Below are positions 1-8,324 of a stretch of 64,000 nucleotides of DNA, piece by piece (the stretch's first letter is position 1; each line of letters starts with the position of its first letter). The DNA comes from Algisphaera sp036480015 (GTDB lineage: Bacteria; Planctomycetota; Phycisphaerae; Phycisphaerales; Phycisphaeraceae), in contig JAZGFZ010000051.1 of assembly GCA_036480015.1 (NCBI GenBank), positions 6,659-70,658 of the forward strand, read 5' to 3'. The notes beneath the pieces were generated by a model. It had not been told where the DNA came from. It made no database searches and worked only from the letters and a program-made list of their open reading frames with translations. The position numbers and the translations under genes are program-made.

Positions 1-315
1 GCTAACCGAAGGCATCGCTTTACGCAACTATTCACATCTTTCCCACATTTATATTTCAGCCCGCGTCGCTCACGCGATTGCCCGCGTTTGAGAGCCTCTA
101 ATTGATTGGGCCTCTTTGGGACTTGCCTTGCGTTTTCTTAACTTTCTTAGATTTTTTTAGGCGTTCTTAGGCGTTCTAGACGTTCTTGATAAGAGCAAGC
201 AAGGGCTTGAAGTCAAAATCCTCTGCTGTGAAACAAGGGTTGTGAAAACCGACTCACGTGTTGACACGCCTTTCATTGTGCCCAAATAGAGCCAAACCGC
301 CCCCCCCCGGTTATA
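1..315. other. Non-coding left edge upstream of ilvN
   Basis: No convincing gene is seen here. The stretch from about 157 to 190 holds a run of near-repeated 9-10 nt units of the form TTCTTAGGCG. A TTGACA at 261-266 followed 17 nt later by an A/T-rich AAATAG is a weak promoter candidate for ilvN. A C9-G2 run lies just before the ilvN start. The acetolactate synthase large subunit gene, usually directly upstream of ilvN, is not here. Confidence 0.5.
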
Positions 316-324
316 GTGCCTGCC

Positions 325-936
325 ATGAGTGAAACCCCCGCCAATGAAATGGTGATGCGCCACGTCATCGCCGCCCTAGTGACCAACGAACCCGGCGTTC
401 TTGCCCATGTGGCAGGCATGTTCGCCGCCCGAGGATTCAACATTGATTCTTTGGTGGTGGGCCGCACCGAAAACCCTGAATTGTCGCGTATGACCATTGT
501 GGTTGCAGGCGATAATGCCATTTTAGAACAGGTGCGCAAGCAGCTTCAAAAGCTTGTGCCCGTGGTCAAGGTGGTGGATTACCAAGATGCCGCCTATGTC
601 GAACGTGACCTCATGCTTGTGCAGGTGTCCACCAAGGGCCCCGGCGGCGACGCCGACAAACGTGAAGAAATCAGCTCGCTCACGCAGTTGTTCCGTGCTC
701 GGGTGGTTGATGTTGCGGGCGATCAACTCATGATCGAAGTGGCGGGCAGCGAAGAAAAGCTTGAAGCCTTTTTACAACTCATCGAACCCTACGGGATCAT
801 TGAGTTGGCTCGCACCGGCGTCATCGCCATGCGTCGCGGCAACAACAGCAGCTTTCGTCGGGTGGCCATGGCTCGCATGACATCGGCTCAATCAAGTGGC
901 GGTGGTGTGGATGCCGCGGATTTGCCGCCAGGGTGA
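325..936 (+). CDS. ilvN: Acetolactate synthase small (regulatory) subunit
   Basis: Regulatory subunit of acetohydroxyacid synthase, the first common step of branched-chain amino acid synthesis; it binds valine and activates the catalytic subunit IlvB. An N-terminal ACT domain is visible at about residues 12-85 (NEPGVLAHVAGMFAARGFNI, then NPELSRMTIVV), followed by the C-terminal ALS small-subunit domain ending near GIIELARTGVIAM. ATG at 325 is preferred; an in-frame GTG at 316 would add three residues. The length of about 203 aa is slightly over the usual 160-190 aa because of a Ser/Arg-rich tail. The gene stands alone: no ilvB or ilvC is adjacent. A kinase gene starts five bases after its stop. 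Confidence 0.93.
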   Translation: MSETPANEMVMRHVIAALVTNEPGVLAHVAGMFAARGFNIDSLVVGRTENPELSRMTIVVAGDNAILEQVRKQLQKLVPVVKVVDYQDAAYVERDLMLVQVSTKGPGGDADKREEISSLTQLFRARVVDVAGDQLMIEVAGSEEKLEAFLQLIEPYGIIELARTGVIAMRRGNNSSFRRVAMARMTSAQSSGGGVDAADLPPG

Positions 937-940
937 GTCT

Positions 941-2644
941 GTGCTGAAAGGAATACGCATATCGCTTGCCAACAAGTGCCAGCTCCTTTTTGGACTGGCC
1001 GTGTTGTTGGTCGTCATTGCCGCGCTCGCGGTGGTGGCGCTGCGTATGAAGGCGTTGGTTCACCGGGGCCCCGAGCGTCGGGCTCAAGACCTTGCCGACA
1101 TGTGGCTTGCCGGGCAAATCACCTTTGGTGATCCCATTCGCTTGGTCGACCAAGATGATCCGCCCCCCGCAAAAACCGGTGTGGTTCTCTCGCTTATTCA
1201 TGAAGATGAATTTCATTTTCACAGCAAAGAAAACCCCTTTCTTGCTCAGGCCATTGAGCAATTTGAAGATGCGGCCAACGCGCATGAACGCTTTGACACC
1301 GCCCGCGATGCCAGTGGTCAAAACTATTTTCGGTATGCCCGGGCCATTCTTGCGTCTGATCTCAATCGCCTCGAATCAACCTTTAACGCGGGGCTTACGC
1401 CTTCAGGTGTGGCCGACCCGCTTCGCCGCGTGCTTTACATTCAACTACGCGACCAAGAAGCCGCCCGCCAGCAAACCCTCAATCGAATCACCTTGGTGGG
1501 GGCAGGCCTTATTGCGGGTCTTTTGGCCATCGCTGTTTTCTATTACATCACCACGCGCATTATTCTTTCGCCTGTGCGTGTGTTGCGCGGCTATGCCCAG
1601 CGTGTGAGTGAGGGTGATCTTTCGATTCGAAGTGACATCAATACGGGCGATGAATTTGAGCAACTCTCGGACATGTTCAACACCATGCTTGCCAATCTTA
1701 AAGAGCAGCAAGATGATCTGGCCAGTGCCAACCAAACCCTTGACCTCAAGCTCATGGATCTGGCCGAATCCAATGTGGCCTTGTTTGAAGCCAATGAGCT
1801 TAAGGGTGAGTTTTTAGCCAATGTGTCCCACGAGCTGCGCACGCCGCTGAATTCCATTATTGGCTTTGCTGAAATTCTTCAAGAAGCACTTGCGGGCCAG
1901 CAAGGCCCCACACAAGGGTCTTCTCAAGAAAAGAGCCAGCGCTACACCGCCAATATTATTGTGAGTAGTCGGCGTTTGCTCGAACTTATTAACGACCTTT
2001 TGGACTTGGCCAAAATCGAAGCGGGCAAAGTGGAGCTTCGCATCGATCGCGTTTCCATCGCCGACACCGTCGAGGGCCTCATGACCCTCATTCGCCCCCA
2101 GGCCGAAAAGAAAAACATCGACTTGCGTGTCATCATGGGGCCTCGCGTGCCCATTGTTGAAACCGATCCGGGCAAACTTCAGCAAATCGTTTTTAACTTT
2201 CTTGCCAACGCCATCAAATTCACGCCCCCCCACGGCCGTGTCACCTTGCGTGCCGAACTTGCCCCCGCGCTTCATCCATTGCCTGAAAAGGGACCAAGCA
2301 CTTTTCATGAAGAAGGCAATTCTCCTCAAGCCTCTGGCCCGCCCGCCCCGACGGCCAATCCCGTCGACCCCATTGCTCAGGGCCCTCGGCTACGCATTGC
2401 CGTCACCGACACCGGCCCGGGCATTGCCGAGGAAGACCAAGCCAAAATTTTCGACAAGTTCACCCAGCTTGATCGCGGCGTAACCAAAGCCCACGGCGGC
2501 ACGGGCTTGGGGCTCACCATTGCACGCGACCTCACTCAAATGCTTGGCGGCACCCTCGAAGTCGATTCGTCTCCTGGCAGCGGCGCTACTTTTTCCATTT
2601 TGCTGCCCATCGAGAGCAAGTCGCCCCCGCAACCCTCACTCTAG
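941..2644 (+). CDS. Membrane sensor histidine kinase (HAMP-HisKA-HATPase)
   Basis: Two-component sensor kinase of about 567 aa. In order: N-terminal membrane segment (about residues 10-35), an extracytoplasmic sensor region of about 150 residues, a second membrane helix near 185-207, a HAMP linker, a HisKA domain with phospho-acceptor His297 in the H-E-L-R-T-P box, and a HATPase domain with N box (NFLANAIKF), G1 (DTGPGI) and G2 (GTGLGL). A Pro/Gly-rich insertion of about 45 residues lies between the N box and G1. The GTG at 941 with an AGGGTGAG upstream is preferred; an earlier GTG at 896 would overlap ilvN by 40 bases. No response regulator is adjacent, so it is an orphan here and its signal is unknown. 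Confidence 0.88.
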   Translation: MLKGIRISLANKCQLLFGLAVLLVVIAALAVVALRMKALVHRGPERRAQDLADMWLAGQITFGDPIRLVDQDDPPPAKTGVVLSLIHEDEFHFHSKENPFLAQAIEQFEDAANAHERFDTARDASGQNYFRYARAILASDLNRLESTFNAGLTPSGVADPLRRVLYIQLRDQEAARQQTLNRITLVGAGLIAGLLAIAVFYYITTRIILSPVRVLRGYAQRVSEGDLSIRSDINTGDEFEQLSDMFNTMLANLKEQQDDLASANQTLDLKLMDLAESNVALFEANELKGEFLANVSHELRTPLNSIIGFAEILQEALAGQQGPTQGSSQEKSQRYTANIIVSSRRLLELINDLLDLAKIEAGKVELRIDRVSIADTVEGLMTLIRPQAEKKNIDLRVIMGPRVPIVETDPGKLQQIVFNFLANAIKFTPPHGRVTLRAELAPALHPLPEKGPSTFHEEGNSPQASGPPAPTANPVDPIAQGPRLRIAVTDTGPGIAEEDQAKIFDKFTQLDRGVTKAHGGTGLGLTIARDLTQMLGGTLEVDSSPGSGATFSILLPIESKSPPQPSL

Positions 2645-2693
2645 TTAAACTCTGTAAACGCAAGTCCCCACAAGACCCCGTAAGGATCCCCCC

Positions 2694-3266
2694 ATGGGCA
2701 TCGAAGCCGCATTTCCCGCCGAAGGCGTTCTCACCACCCAGCTGCAAAAGGTCATCAATTGGTCGCGCCGTAGCTCGGTGTGGCCCATGCCCTTTGCCAC
2801 CGCTTGCTGCGGTATTGAACTCATGGCCACGGCCAGCAGCCGATTCGACCTGGCCCGATTTGGGGCCGAGGTCATGCGTTTTAGTCCGCGCCAAGCCGAC
2901 CTCATGCTTGTCGCAGGCCGCGTAAGTGTAAAAATGCTGCCCGTTTTGCAACGTATCTATCAGCAAATGTGCGAGCCCAAATGGGTTATTTCCATGGGGG
3001 CCTGCGCCAGCACCGGCGGCGTGTTTGACACTTACGCCACGGTTCAGGGCATCGACCAATTCATTCCCGTCGATGTTTATGTTCCCGGTTGCCCCCCCCG
3101 ACCTGAAACGCTCATCGAAGGCGTCATGGCCATTCAGCGCATCATCGACAACGATGGCATTCCGCCCAATGGCCCCAACGGCTTGCGGCGGCCACTTAAC
3201 ATCGTGGTGGATCCCACCCACACCGTGCAGCCTCAGCCCACGCCCGTCACCGTGGGATTAAGTTAG
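2694..3266 (+). CDS. nuoB: NADH-quinone oxidoreductase subunit B
   Basis: Subunit of respiratory complex I that carries iron-sulfur cluster N2, the last electron carrier before quinone. The four ligands are in place: adjacent Cys38 and Cys39 (ATACCGIE), Cys104 (GACAS) and Cys133 (PGCPP). Length 190 aa is normal. ATG at 2694 follows a GTAAGGAT ribosome-binding site. It is solitary: no nuoA, nuoC or nuoD flanks it, so the rest of complex I must be encoded elsewhere. A symmetric hairpin follows the stop codon. Confidence 0.93.
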   Translation: MGIEAAFPAEGVLTTQLQKVINWSRRSSVWPMPFATACCGIELMATASSRFDLARFGAEVMRFSPRQADLMLVAGRVSVKMLPVLQRIYQQMCEPKWVISMGACASTGGVFDTYATVQGIDQFIPVDVYVPGCPPRPETLIEGVMAIQRIIDNDGIPPNGPNGLRRPLNIVVDPTHTVQPQPTPVTVGLS

Positions 3267-3276
3267 TGCACCGTCA

Positions 3277-3300
3277 AGCCTTAACTTTAGAGTTAAGGCT
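3277..3300 (+). terminator. Hairpin after nuoB
   Basis: Perfect 10-bp stem AGCCTTAACT / AGTTAAGGCT with loop TTAG, 10 bases after the nuoB stop. The following ATTTGT is a poor U-tract, so it may be a weak terminator or an RNA end-stabilising hairpin. The GTCAAGCCTTAA part recurs near 59.1 kb. Confidence 0.5.
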
Positions 3301-3304
3301 ATTT

Positions 3305-3464
3305 GTAGCGTTCACCGTTTTTCGACCATCCTCTTTTTAAACCAACGCTTGTGCTAAAAAGATCAAGGTAAAACACGAAGGCGCATTTCCTCTGCGTTTC
3401 TTCGTGCCTTTGAGCCTTTGGGCCTTCGTGTTTGCCTTGGGATTTTAAACCTGTGAACGGTTAC
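3305..3464. repeat. Dispersed palindromic repeat, copy A
   Basis: Spacer between nuoB and the metal ATPase. It begins with a variant of GTAACCGTTCAC (3305-3315) and ends with the reverse complement GTGAACGGTTAC (3453-3464). Inside is a 12-bp perfect inverted repeat AAACACGAAGGC (3371-3382) / GCCTTCGTGTTT (3422-3433). The GACCATCCTC segment after the left end is shared with 27.1 kb. No open reading frame of interest. Confidence 0.7.
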
Positions 3465-3549
3465 AGGCGTTGAGAAAAAAACGAGCAAACGGCGCGGTCT
3501 CAACGTGTTGCCTTAAATCAAACTGCGGTAAAGCACGCGTCATGATGCC

Positions 3550-5592
3550 ATGAGTCATCCTGCCCCCCATCAACACCACGGCCCGGCGTCTCACGCGCAT
3601 TCTTCCCCTCACGATCACGCGTCCCACGACGCCACCGTGCTGGGCGTCAACATCGAGTTGTTCTTTGCCCTCGCCGCAGGCGGGTTACTCATTGCAGGCT
3701 GGGCTCTGGGCCACTTCGCCTTGGTCTCACACGGCATCACTGTCGCCTTGTTTGTGATGTCTGGCCTACTTGGCGGCTGGTTCGCCATGGGCGAAGTGAT
3801 TCAGCAACTGCGCCAAGGCAAGCTGGACATTGACCTGCTCATGATCGTGGCCGCCTTGGGCGCCGCATCCTTGGGCAAATGGGCCGAAGGCGCCCTGTTG
3901 CTATTTCTGTTTAGCCTTGGTCATGCACTCGAACACCACGCCTTGGGCCGGGCCCGACGGGCCATTGAAGCGCTGGCCGAATTGGCCCCCACCAGCGCCC
4001 ATGTTCGACGTGACGACGCCGTGATTGAAGTGCCCGTGGCCGAGCTGGCCGTGGGCGACGTGGTGGTGGTGCGCCCCAATGAACGTCTTGCCGCCGATGG
4101 CTACGTGGTGGCAGGCGAAAGCGCCGTGGATCAAGCCCCCGTCACCGGCGAAAGCATTCCCGTCGACAAACGGCCCGTGCCTGATCTCGCCCATGCCAAT
4201 CAAGCGGTCACACTCGATCCGGCCCACCGCGTATTCACAGGCACGCTCAACGGCAACGGCGCCCTTGATGTTTATGTCACCCGTTTATCCAGCGAAAACA
4301 CCTTGGCCAAAGTGGTGCAATTGGTGGCCCAAGCCGAAGATCAAAAATCCCCCACGCAATTGTTCGCTGATCGCTTTCAACGTGTTTTCGTGCCCGCCGT
4401 GCTGGGCTTTGTGCTTTTTCTTTTGTTCGCCCCGTTGGTGCTCAACGAATCGTTTGGCGAAAGTTTCTATCGGGCCATGGCGGTCTTGGTGGCGTCAAGC
4501 CCTTGCGCGTTGGCCATTTCCACCCCCGCCGCAGTGCTCAGCGGCGTGGCCCGCGCGGGCCGAAGCGGTGTGCTCATTAAAGGAGGCGCTCCGCTAGAAC
4601 ACTTGGGCAATCTCACGGCCATCGCCTTTGACAAAACCGGGACACTCACACACGGTAATCCAAAACTCACCGACATACGCCCCGCCCACGGCGTGCAAGA
4701 CACCGAACTTTTGCGCATCACCGCGGCGGTCGAAGCACTCAGCGAACACCCCCTTGCCCGGGCCGTGAATCGCGACGCCCGCAAACAACTGGGCGAAAAC
4801 GTCGCAATACCCAGCGCCGAAAACCTCAAAAGTCTCACAGGTCAAGGTCTCACCGCCACCGTCGAAGGCAAACAAGTGCATGTGGGCAACGCCAATTTGT
4901 TTGGCGACAATCAAGGCGACACCCAATCTAAAACACAAGGCCCTTTTTTGCCCGACGCATTGCGTCACGATATAGATCAACTTGAAGCTTCCGGTCGCAC
5001 CACCATGATCGTGCGCCACGGTGAGCGCTACTTGGGCGTGCTGGGCCTGATGGACACCCCGCGTCAACAGGCCGCTCATGTCATTGAAAAACTTAAAAAA
5101 CTAGGCATCACCCAAACCCTCATGCTCTCTGGCGACAACCCCCGCGCCGCCCAAGCCGTGGCCCAAGCTGTGGGCATCGACCAAGCGATGGGCAGCCTCA
5201 TGCCCGAAGACAAAGTTGCCGCCATCGCTCAATTACGCGAGCAACACGCCCGCGTGGCCATGGTGGGCGATGGCGTCAACGACGCCCCGGCCATGGCCCG
5301 CGCCACTGTGGGCATTGCCATGGGCGCCGCAGGGTCCGACGTAGCACTCGAAACCGCCGACGTTGCCCTCATGGCCGACGACCTTGAAAAGCTCCCTTTT
5401 GCCGTGGGGCTTAGCCGCGCCTCCGCTCGCATCATTCGTCAAAACTTGTGGATCAGCTTGGGCATGATCGCCTTTCTCGTGCCCGCCACATTGCTGGGCT
5501 TGCCCATTGGCCCCGCCGTTGTTTTGCATGAAGGCTCTACTTTGGTGGTGGTGTTTAACGCCTTGCGACTGCTGGCCTACCCCGGTGATTAA
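3550..5592 (+). CDS. P1B-4-type heavy-metal-exporting P-type ATPase
   Basis: ATP-driven transition-metal exporter of the inner membrane, 680 aa. The N-terminus (about residues 1-30) is very His-rich and replaces the usual Cys-based metal-binding domain. Membrane motif Ser317-Pro318-Cys319 and the last-helix motif H660-E-G-S-T664 together mark the P1B-4 subgroup (CoaT/CtpD/PfeT type), whose known members export Co2+ or Fe2+. The phosphorylation site is Asp361 in DKTGTLT; TGES and the GDGVNDAP hinge are present. No metalloregulator gene is adjacent. Exact metal is inference from the subgroup motifs. Confidence 0.9.
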   Translation: MSHPAPHQHHGPASHAHSSPHDHASHDATVLGVNIELFFALAAGGLLIAGWALGHFALVSHGITVALFVMSGLLGGWFAMGEVIQQLRQGKLDIDLLMIVAALGAASLGKWAEGALLLFLFSLGHALEHHALGRARRAIEALAELAPTSAHVRRDDAVIEVPVAELAVGDVVVVRPNERLAADGYVVAGESAVDQAPVTGESIPVDKRPVPDLAHANQAVTLDPAHRVFTGTLNGNGALDVYVTRLSSENTLAKVVQLVAQAEDQKSPTQLFADRFQRVFVPAVLGFVLFLLFAPLVLNESFGESFYRAMAVLVASSPCALAISTPAAVLSGVARAGRSGVLIKGGAPLEHLGNLTAIAFDKTGTLTHGNPKLTDIRPAHGVQDTELLRITAAVEALSEHPLARAVNRDARKQLGENVAIPSAENLKSLTGQGLTATVEGKQVHVGNANLFGDNQGDTQSKTQGPFLPDALRHDIDQLEASGRTTMIVRHGERYLGVLGLMDTPRQQAAHVIEKLKKLGITQTLMLSGDNPRAAQAVAQAVGIDQAMGSLMPEDKVAAIAQLREQHARVAMVGDGVNDAPAMARATVGIAMGAAGSDVALETADVALMADDLEKLPFAVGLSRASARIIRQNLWISLGMIAFLVPATLLGLPIGPAVVLHEGSTLVVVFNALRLLAYPGD

Positions 5593-5610
5593 GTGCCTGA
5601 AGGCAGAAGG

Positions 5611-5873
5611 GGGATAGTAATTAGGGATTAGGGATTAGCAAGTAGCCGTTAGCAAGAGGCTGGCCCGCTTGGTTTCTGTTTTCTGTCATTCCCGCCTTCG
5701 CGTATAGATTGGAGTTCCCGCCTTCGCGTACTACGTTGAGTTCCCGCCTTCGCGGGAATGACCACCAAAGGGACGTCGGCCATGGCGGGTAAAAAAGAGT
5801 GAACGGCTACGATTTTCCAGGCGACACACCCGTTCACTTGTGTCTTGCTAACTGCTATTTGCTATCCCCTATC
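5611..5873. repeat. Palindromic intergenic element with 7-nt periodic arms
   Basis: Fills most of the 454-bp gap before thuA. The left arm 5611-5656 is built of ATTAGGG / TTAGCAAG-type units and the right arm 5844-5873 is its imperfect reverse complement (CTTGCTAAC.GCTA.TTGCTA..CCC). The centre carries the triple GC-rich repeat listed separately. The 62-residue frame on the minus strand here (with PAKAG-type wording) is only the translation of that repeat. Nothing else coding is seen up to 6046; GTGAACGGTTAC occurs again at 5978-5989. Confidence 0.65.
5689..5811 (+). repeat. REP-like GC-rich repeat, three 26-nt units
   Basis: TTCCCGCCTTCGCG starts at 5689, 5715 and 5741, exactly 26 nt apart with variable 12-nt spacers; the third unit extends into a palindrome with GGGAATGAC. 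The following 60 nt, including CGTCGGCCATG and GTGAACGGCTAC, are shared with a copy at about 41367-41434; a related unit lies at 30861-30906. Confidence 0.75.
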
Positions 5874-6046
5874 TGCTTTGCCTTTCCACTTTGCCCCTTA
5901 ATCCCTTTGCCCCTCAGCCCCTTCGTCCAAAAGCGTAAGACGTGAATTTTACTTCGATTGACAGCGTCTTAACACGCGTGAACGGTTACCATTAACGCGC
6001 CTTCGCACACCCACAACACCCAGCCAGACCCCAAGGATTTTTATAC

Positions 6047-6940
6047 ATGGCCGATCAACCCCTGCGCGTCACCGTTTGGCACGAATACCGCCACGACAAC
6101 CCCCAAAGCGAAAGCCCCAATGCCCAAAGCATGAAGCTGTACCCCGGGGGAATGCACGCCGAAATGAAATCCGCCATTGAGCAGCACCTTGGCAACACCT
6201 CGCGCGGTGTTCAAGTCACCACCTGCACGCTCGATCAAGACGAAAACCATGGTTTGTCCGATGAGCTTTTGGCCAACACCGACGTCATGACCTGGTGGGG
6301 CCACATGGGCCACGACTTGGTGAAAGATGAATGGGCTCAAAAAGTAGCCCAGCGTGTACGTGAAGGCATGGGCTTGGTGGTGCTGCACTCGGGGCATTAC
6401 TCCAAACCCTTCAAAATGCTCATGGGCACCAACTGCCACCTGCGCTGGCGCGAAGCTGCCGAAAAAGAACGCTTGTGGTGCATGACCCCCGGCCACCCCA
6501 TCACCTCAGGACTCGAAAAAGACTACATCGAGCTAGAACACACCGAAATGTACGGCGAACACTTCGACATTCCCGACCCCGACGAATTGATCTTCGTCAG
6601 TTGGTTCGAAGGGGGCGAAGTCTTTCGAAGCGGCTGCGTGTGGCGACGCGGCGCAGGCAAAGTGTTTTACTTTCGCCCCGGCCACGAAACCTTCCCCATT
6701 TACTATCACCCAGACATTCGCCGTGTCTTGGCCAACGGCGTGCAATACGTCGCCCCCGCCCCCGGCGCAAACCAGCCCATCGTCGCCGACTGGAAAGACC
6801 CCCCACGCGAATACGGCCCCGAAACCCCCAACGGCGTCGTGCCCTATCGCCACGGTTCGCCCAACATCAAAAAGCCCATCTCGCCCATCGCCGCAGAACA
6901 TCAAGTAGATGACTCTTTGCATGAAAAAGCGAATGACTAA
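6047..6940 (+). CDS. ThuA-domain (trehalose-utilisation-like) protein
   Basis: 297-aa protein of the ThuA family, a class I glutamine-amidotransferase-like fold. It starts with the typical VTVWHEYRHDN segment, has a central D-V-M-T-W-W-G-H-M-G-H stretch, then GLVVLHSGHYS and a metal-site-like HTEMYGEHFDIP region, and closes with GKVFYFRPGHET. In rhizobia ThuA works with a Gfo/Idh oxidoreductase (ThuB) on trehalose-type disaccharides through 3-keto sugars; that role here is inference, supported by two Gfo/Idh genes 10 kb downstream. AAGGA lies about 10 bases before the ATG. It is separated from the operon by a repeat and the regulator gene. Confidence 0.82.
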   Translation: MADQPLRVTVWHEYRHDNPQSESPNAQSMKLYPGGMHAEMKSAIEQHLGNTSRGVQVTTCTLDQDENHGLSDELLANTDVMTWWGHMGHDLVKDEWAQKVAQRVREGMGLVVLHSGHYSKPFKMLMGTNCHLRWREAAEKERLWCMTPGHPITSGLEKDYIELEHTEMYGEHFDIPDPDELIFVSWFEGGEVFRSGCVWRRGAGKVFYFRPGHETFPIYYHPDIRRVLANGVQYVAPAPGANQPIVADWKDPPREYGPETPNGVVPYRHGSPNIKKPISPIAAEHQVDDSLHEKAND

Positions 6941-7019
6941 GCAGAAGTCTTGAATAACGCCCCTGTTTTCAGCAGGTTCTTGTCAAATTGACAGCCGTTG
7001 CATATCAAGGCAGGAAATG

Positions 7020-7190
7020 AACCGCCAAGTGACCAAGGGCGCCAAGGAAGGCAAAGAATTGGACTTTTTCAGGCTTAGCTCCTGACACCTATCCTCTTTT
7101 TTTGATCTGTCTTTTTACCTTCCTTGGCTCCCTCACTTGCCCCCTTGGCGGTGAAATTCTTCTTGAAAATTGCGATCGGTGACAAAAGGG
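7020..7190. repeat. Dispersed palindromic repeat, copy B
   Basis: The 306-bp gap after thuA. Left arm 7020-7055 consists of 9-nt units around CGCCAAGG ending AAGGCAAAG; right arm about 7115-7153 is the approximate reverse complement (CCTTCCTTGG ... CTTGGCGGT). The flank after the right arm (TTCTTGAAAATTGCGATCGG, then GACAAAAG) is conserved in the copy at 26.4 kb, so this is a genuine dispersed family. Confidence 0.75.
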
Positions 7191-7246
7191 GCTATCGCGC
7201 CGTCCGCAGTGGGCGGGTTCGGGCAGGCGAACTCCACGCCCGCTCA

Positions 7247-8242
7247 TCAGGTCAACCCCAGTGGCCGCAATACGGGAACCGGGGCATAGGTTTGACGGAC
7301 GGGCGCGCCTTCATGGCCGCGCAAACGCTGATCAACAATTTGTCGAACCCCTGCACCCAAGTCTTGCCACGGAATCGCAATGGTCGTCAACCCCAATTGT
7401 TCTGCCACCGGCGCATCATCAAATCCAACAATGGGGGGAATCCGCTGGCCTGCTTGGCGGCAATAGTCCACAAAACCTTGCGCCAGCCGGTCATTGGTCA
7501 CAAAAACACCTTGCGGTTTTGTGTCGAGTACCCACTGCGACACCGCAAACGCGCTTTCACTAAACCAACTTTCTGCATAGACCACCTTGGCCCGATGGCG
7601 CGCCACAAAACCTTCCACCCGATCGGCTGCGCGACGATCCGCCCGCGGCCCGGCCAAGACCGTGAATGACGTGCCTTCAGGTGAAAACCGCTTGAGTAAA
7701 TCTGCCGCCAACGCCCCGCCCGCCACATTGTCGGTCGAAACACTGTCGATTCGCTGGGTTGCAGTCCCCAAGCCGGGGTGATCATTTACCAGCACCATGC
7801 GTCGCCCCTGATCTGCCCACTGCGGCACCCATTTGGGCCGATCCCACACCACCAATAAATGATTCGCAGGCGGCTTTGGGTTTTCATTGGTGAACACTTG
7901 AAAATCATCACATCCACCATTTTCCATCAAGGCGTGGGTTAACGTGCGGCGTAGCTTCACCCCAAAGCTGTCTTTTCTTGCTGCACGCGGATGCAAAACC
8001 AACGACACGCCACGCAGTGCCTGCGCCTCGCCCGAAACATACGTCCCCGATTGTGCCCGCCGCTCAAGAAGCCCTTGCGTCACCAAATCGCGTAACAAGC
8101 GGTCTGCCGTTTGGTAGCTCACTTGATAACGCTCTGCCAAAGCCCGGTTGGATAAAAACCGCTCTCCAGGCTGGTACTGGCCGCTTTGAAGGTGCATCGC
8201 CAACACATCGTGAACTTGTTGGACGCGTGCGGTGTAGGCCAT
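7247..8242 (-). CDS. GntR-type regulator with LacI-like sensor domain
   Basis: 331-aa transcription factor. Residues about 5-75 form a GntR winged helix-turn-helix (QYQPGERFLSNRALAERYQV, then TADRLLRDLVTQGLLERR.SGTYV). The remainder resembles the periplasmic-binding-protein-like effector domain of LacI repressors (DRIDSVSTDN-like segment, FVTNDRLAQGFVDY, IVGFDDAPVAEQL). Such AraR-like hybrids usually sense a sugar or sugar derivative. It is transcribed divergently from the ten-gene catabolic operon, 82 bp away, and is its likely repressor (inference). ATG at 8242; no strong ribosome-binding site is visible. Confidence 0.88.
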   Translation of the reverse strand: MAYTARVQQVHDVLAMHLQSGQYQPGERFLSNRALAERYQVSYQTADRLLRDLVTQGLLERRAQSGTYVSGEAQALRGVSLVLHPRAARKDSFGVKLRRTLTHALMENGGCDDFQVFTNENPKPPANHLLVVWDRPKWVPQWADQGRRMVLVNDHPGLGTATQRIDSVSTDNVAGGALAADLLKRFSPEGTSFTVLAGPRADRRAADRVEGFVARHRAKVVYAESWFSESAFAVSQWVLDTKPQGVFVTNDRLAQGFVDYCRQAGQRIPPIVGFDDAPVAEQLGLTTIAIPWQDLGAGVRQIVDQRLRGHEGAPVRQTYAPVPVLRPLGLT

Positions 8243-8324
8243 GTTGAAATCATATCAGTTTATCTTCTAAAATCCAGTATTGATATGCTTTCGTGCTATT
8301 CTTTTATTCAACTGAAGGTAAAGC
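8243..8324. promoter_or_regulatory. Divergent promoter/operator region
   Basis: The 82-bp space between regulator and operon. CATATCAGT at 8251-8259 and ATTGATATG at 8279-8287 form an inverted pair about 28 bp centre to centre, a candidate operator. TTGATA at 8280-8285 and TTTATT at 8302-8307, spaced 16 nt, could be -35 and -10 for the operon, so a bound repressor would cover the -35. GAAGG at 8314-8318 serves the ATG at 8325. Assignment is by eye. Confidence 0.45.

Noticed and set aside
5689..5754. Possible CRISPR array
   Set aside because: Repeat unit is 14 nt with 12-nt spacers, only three units, no cas genes anywhere in the window; fits a REP-like element.
7124..7669. 181-residue plus-strand frame opposite the GntR-type regulator
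   Set aside because: Shadow of a well-supported gene and starts inside a repeat.
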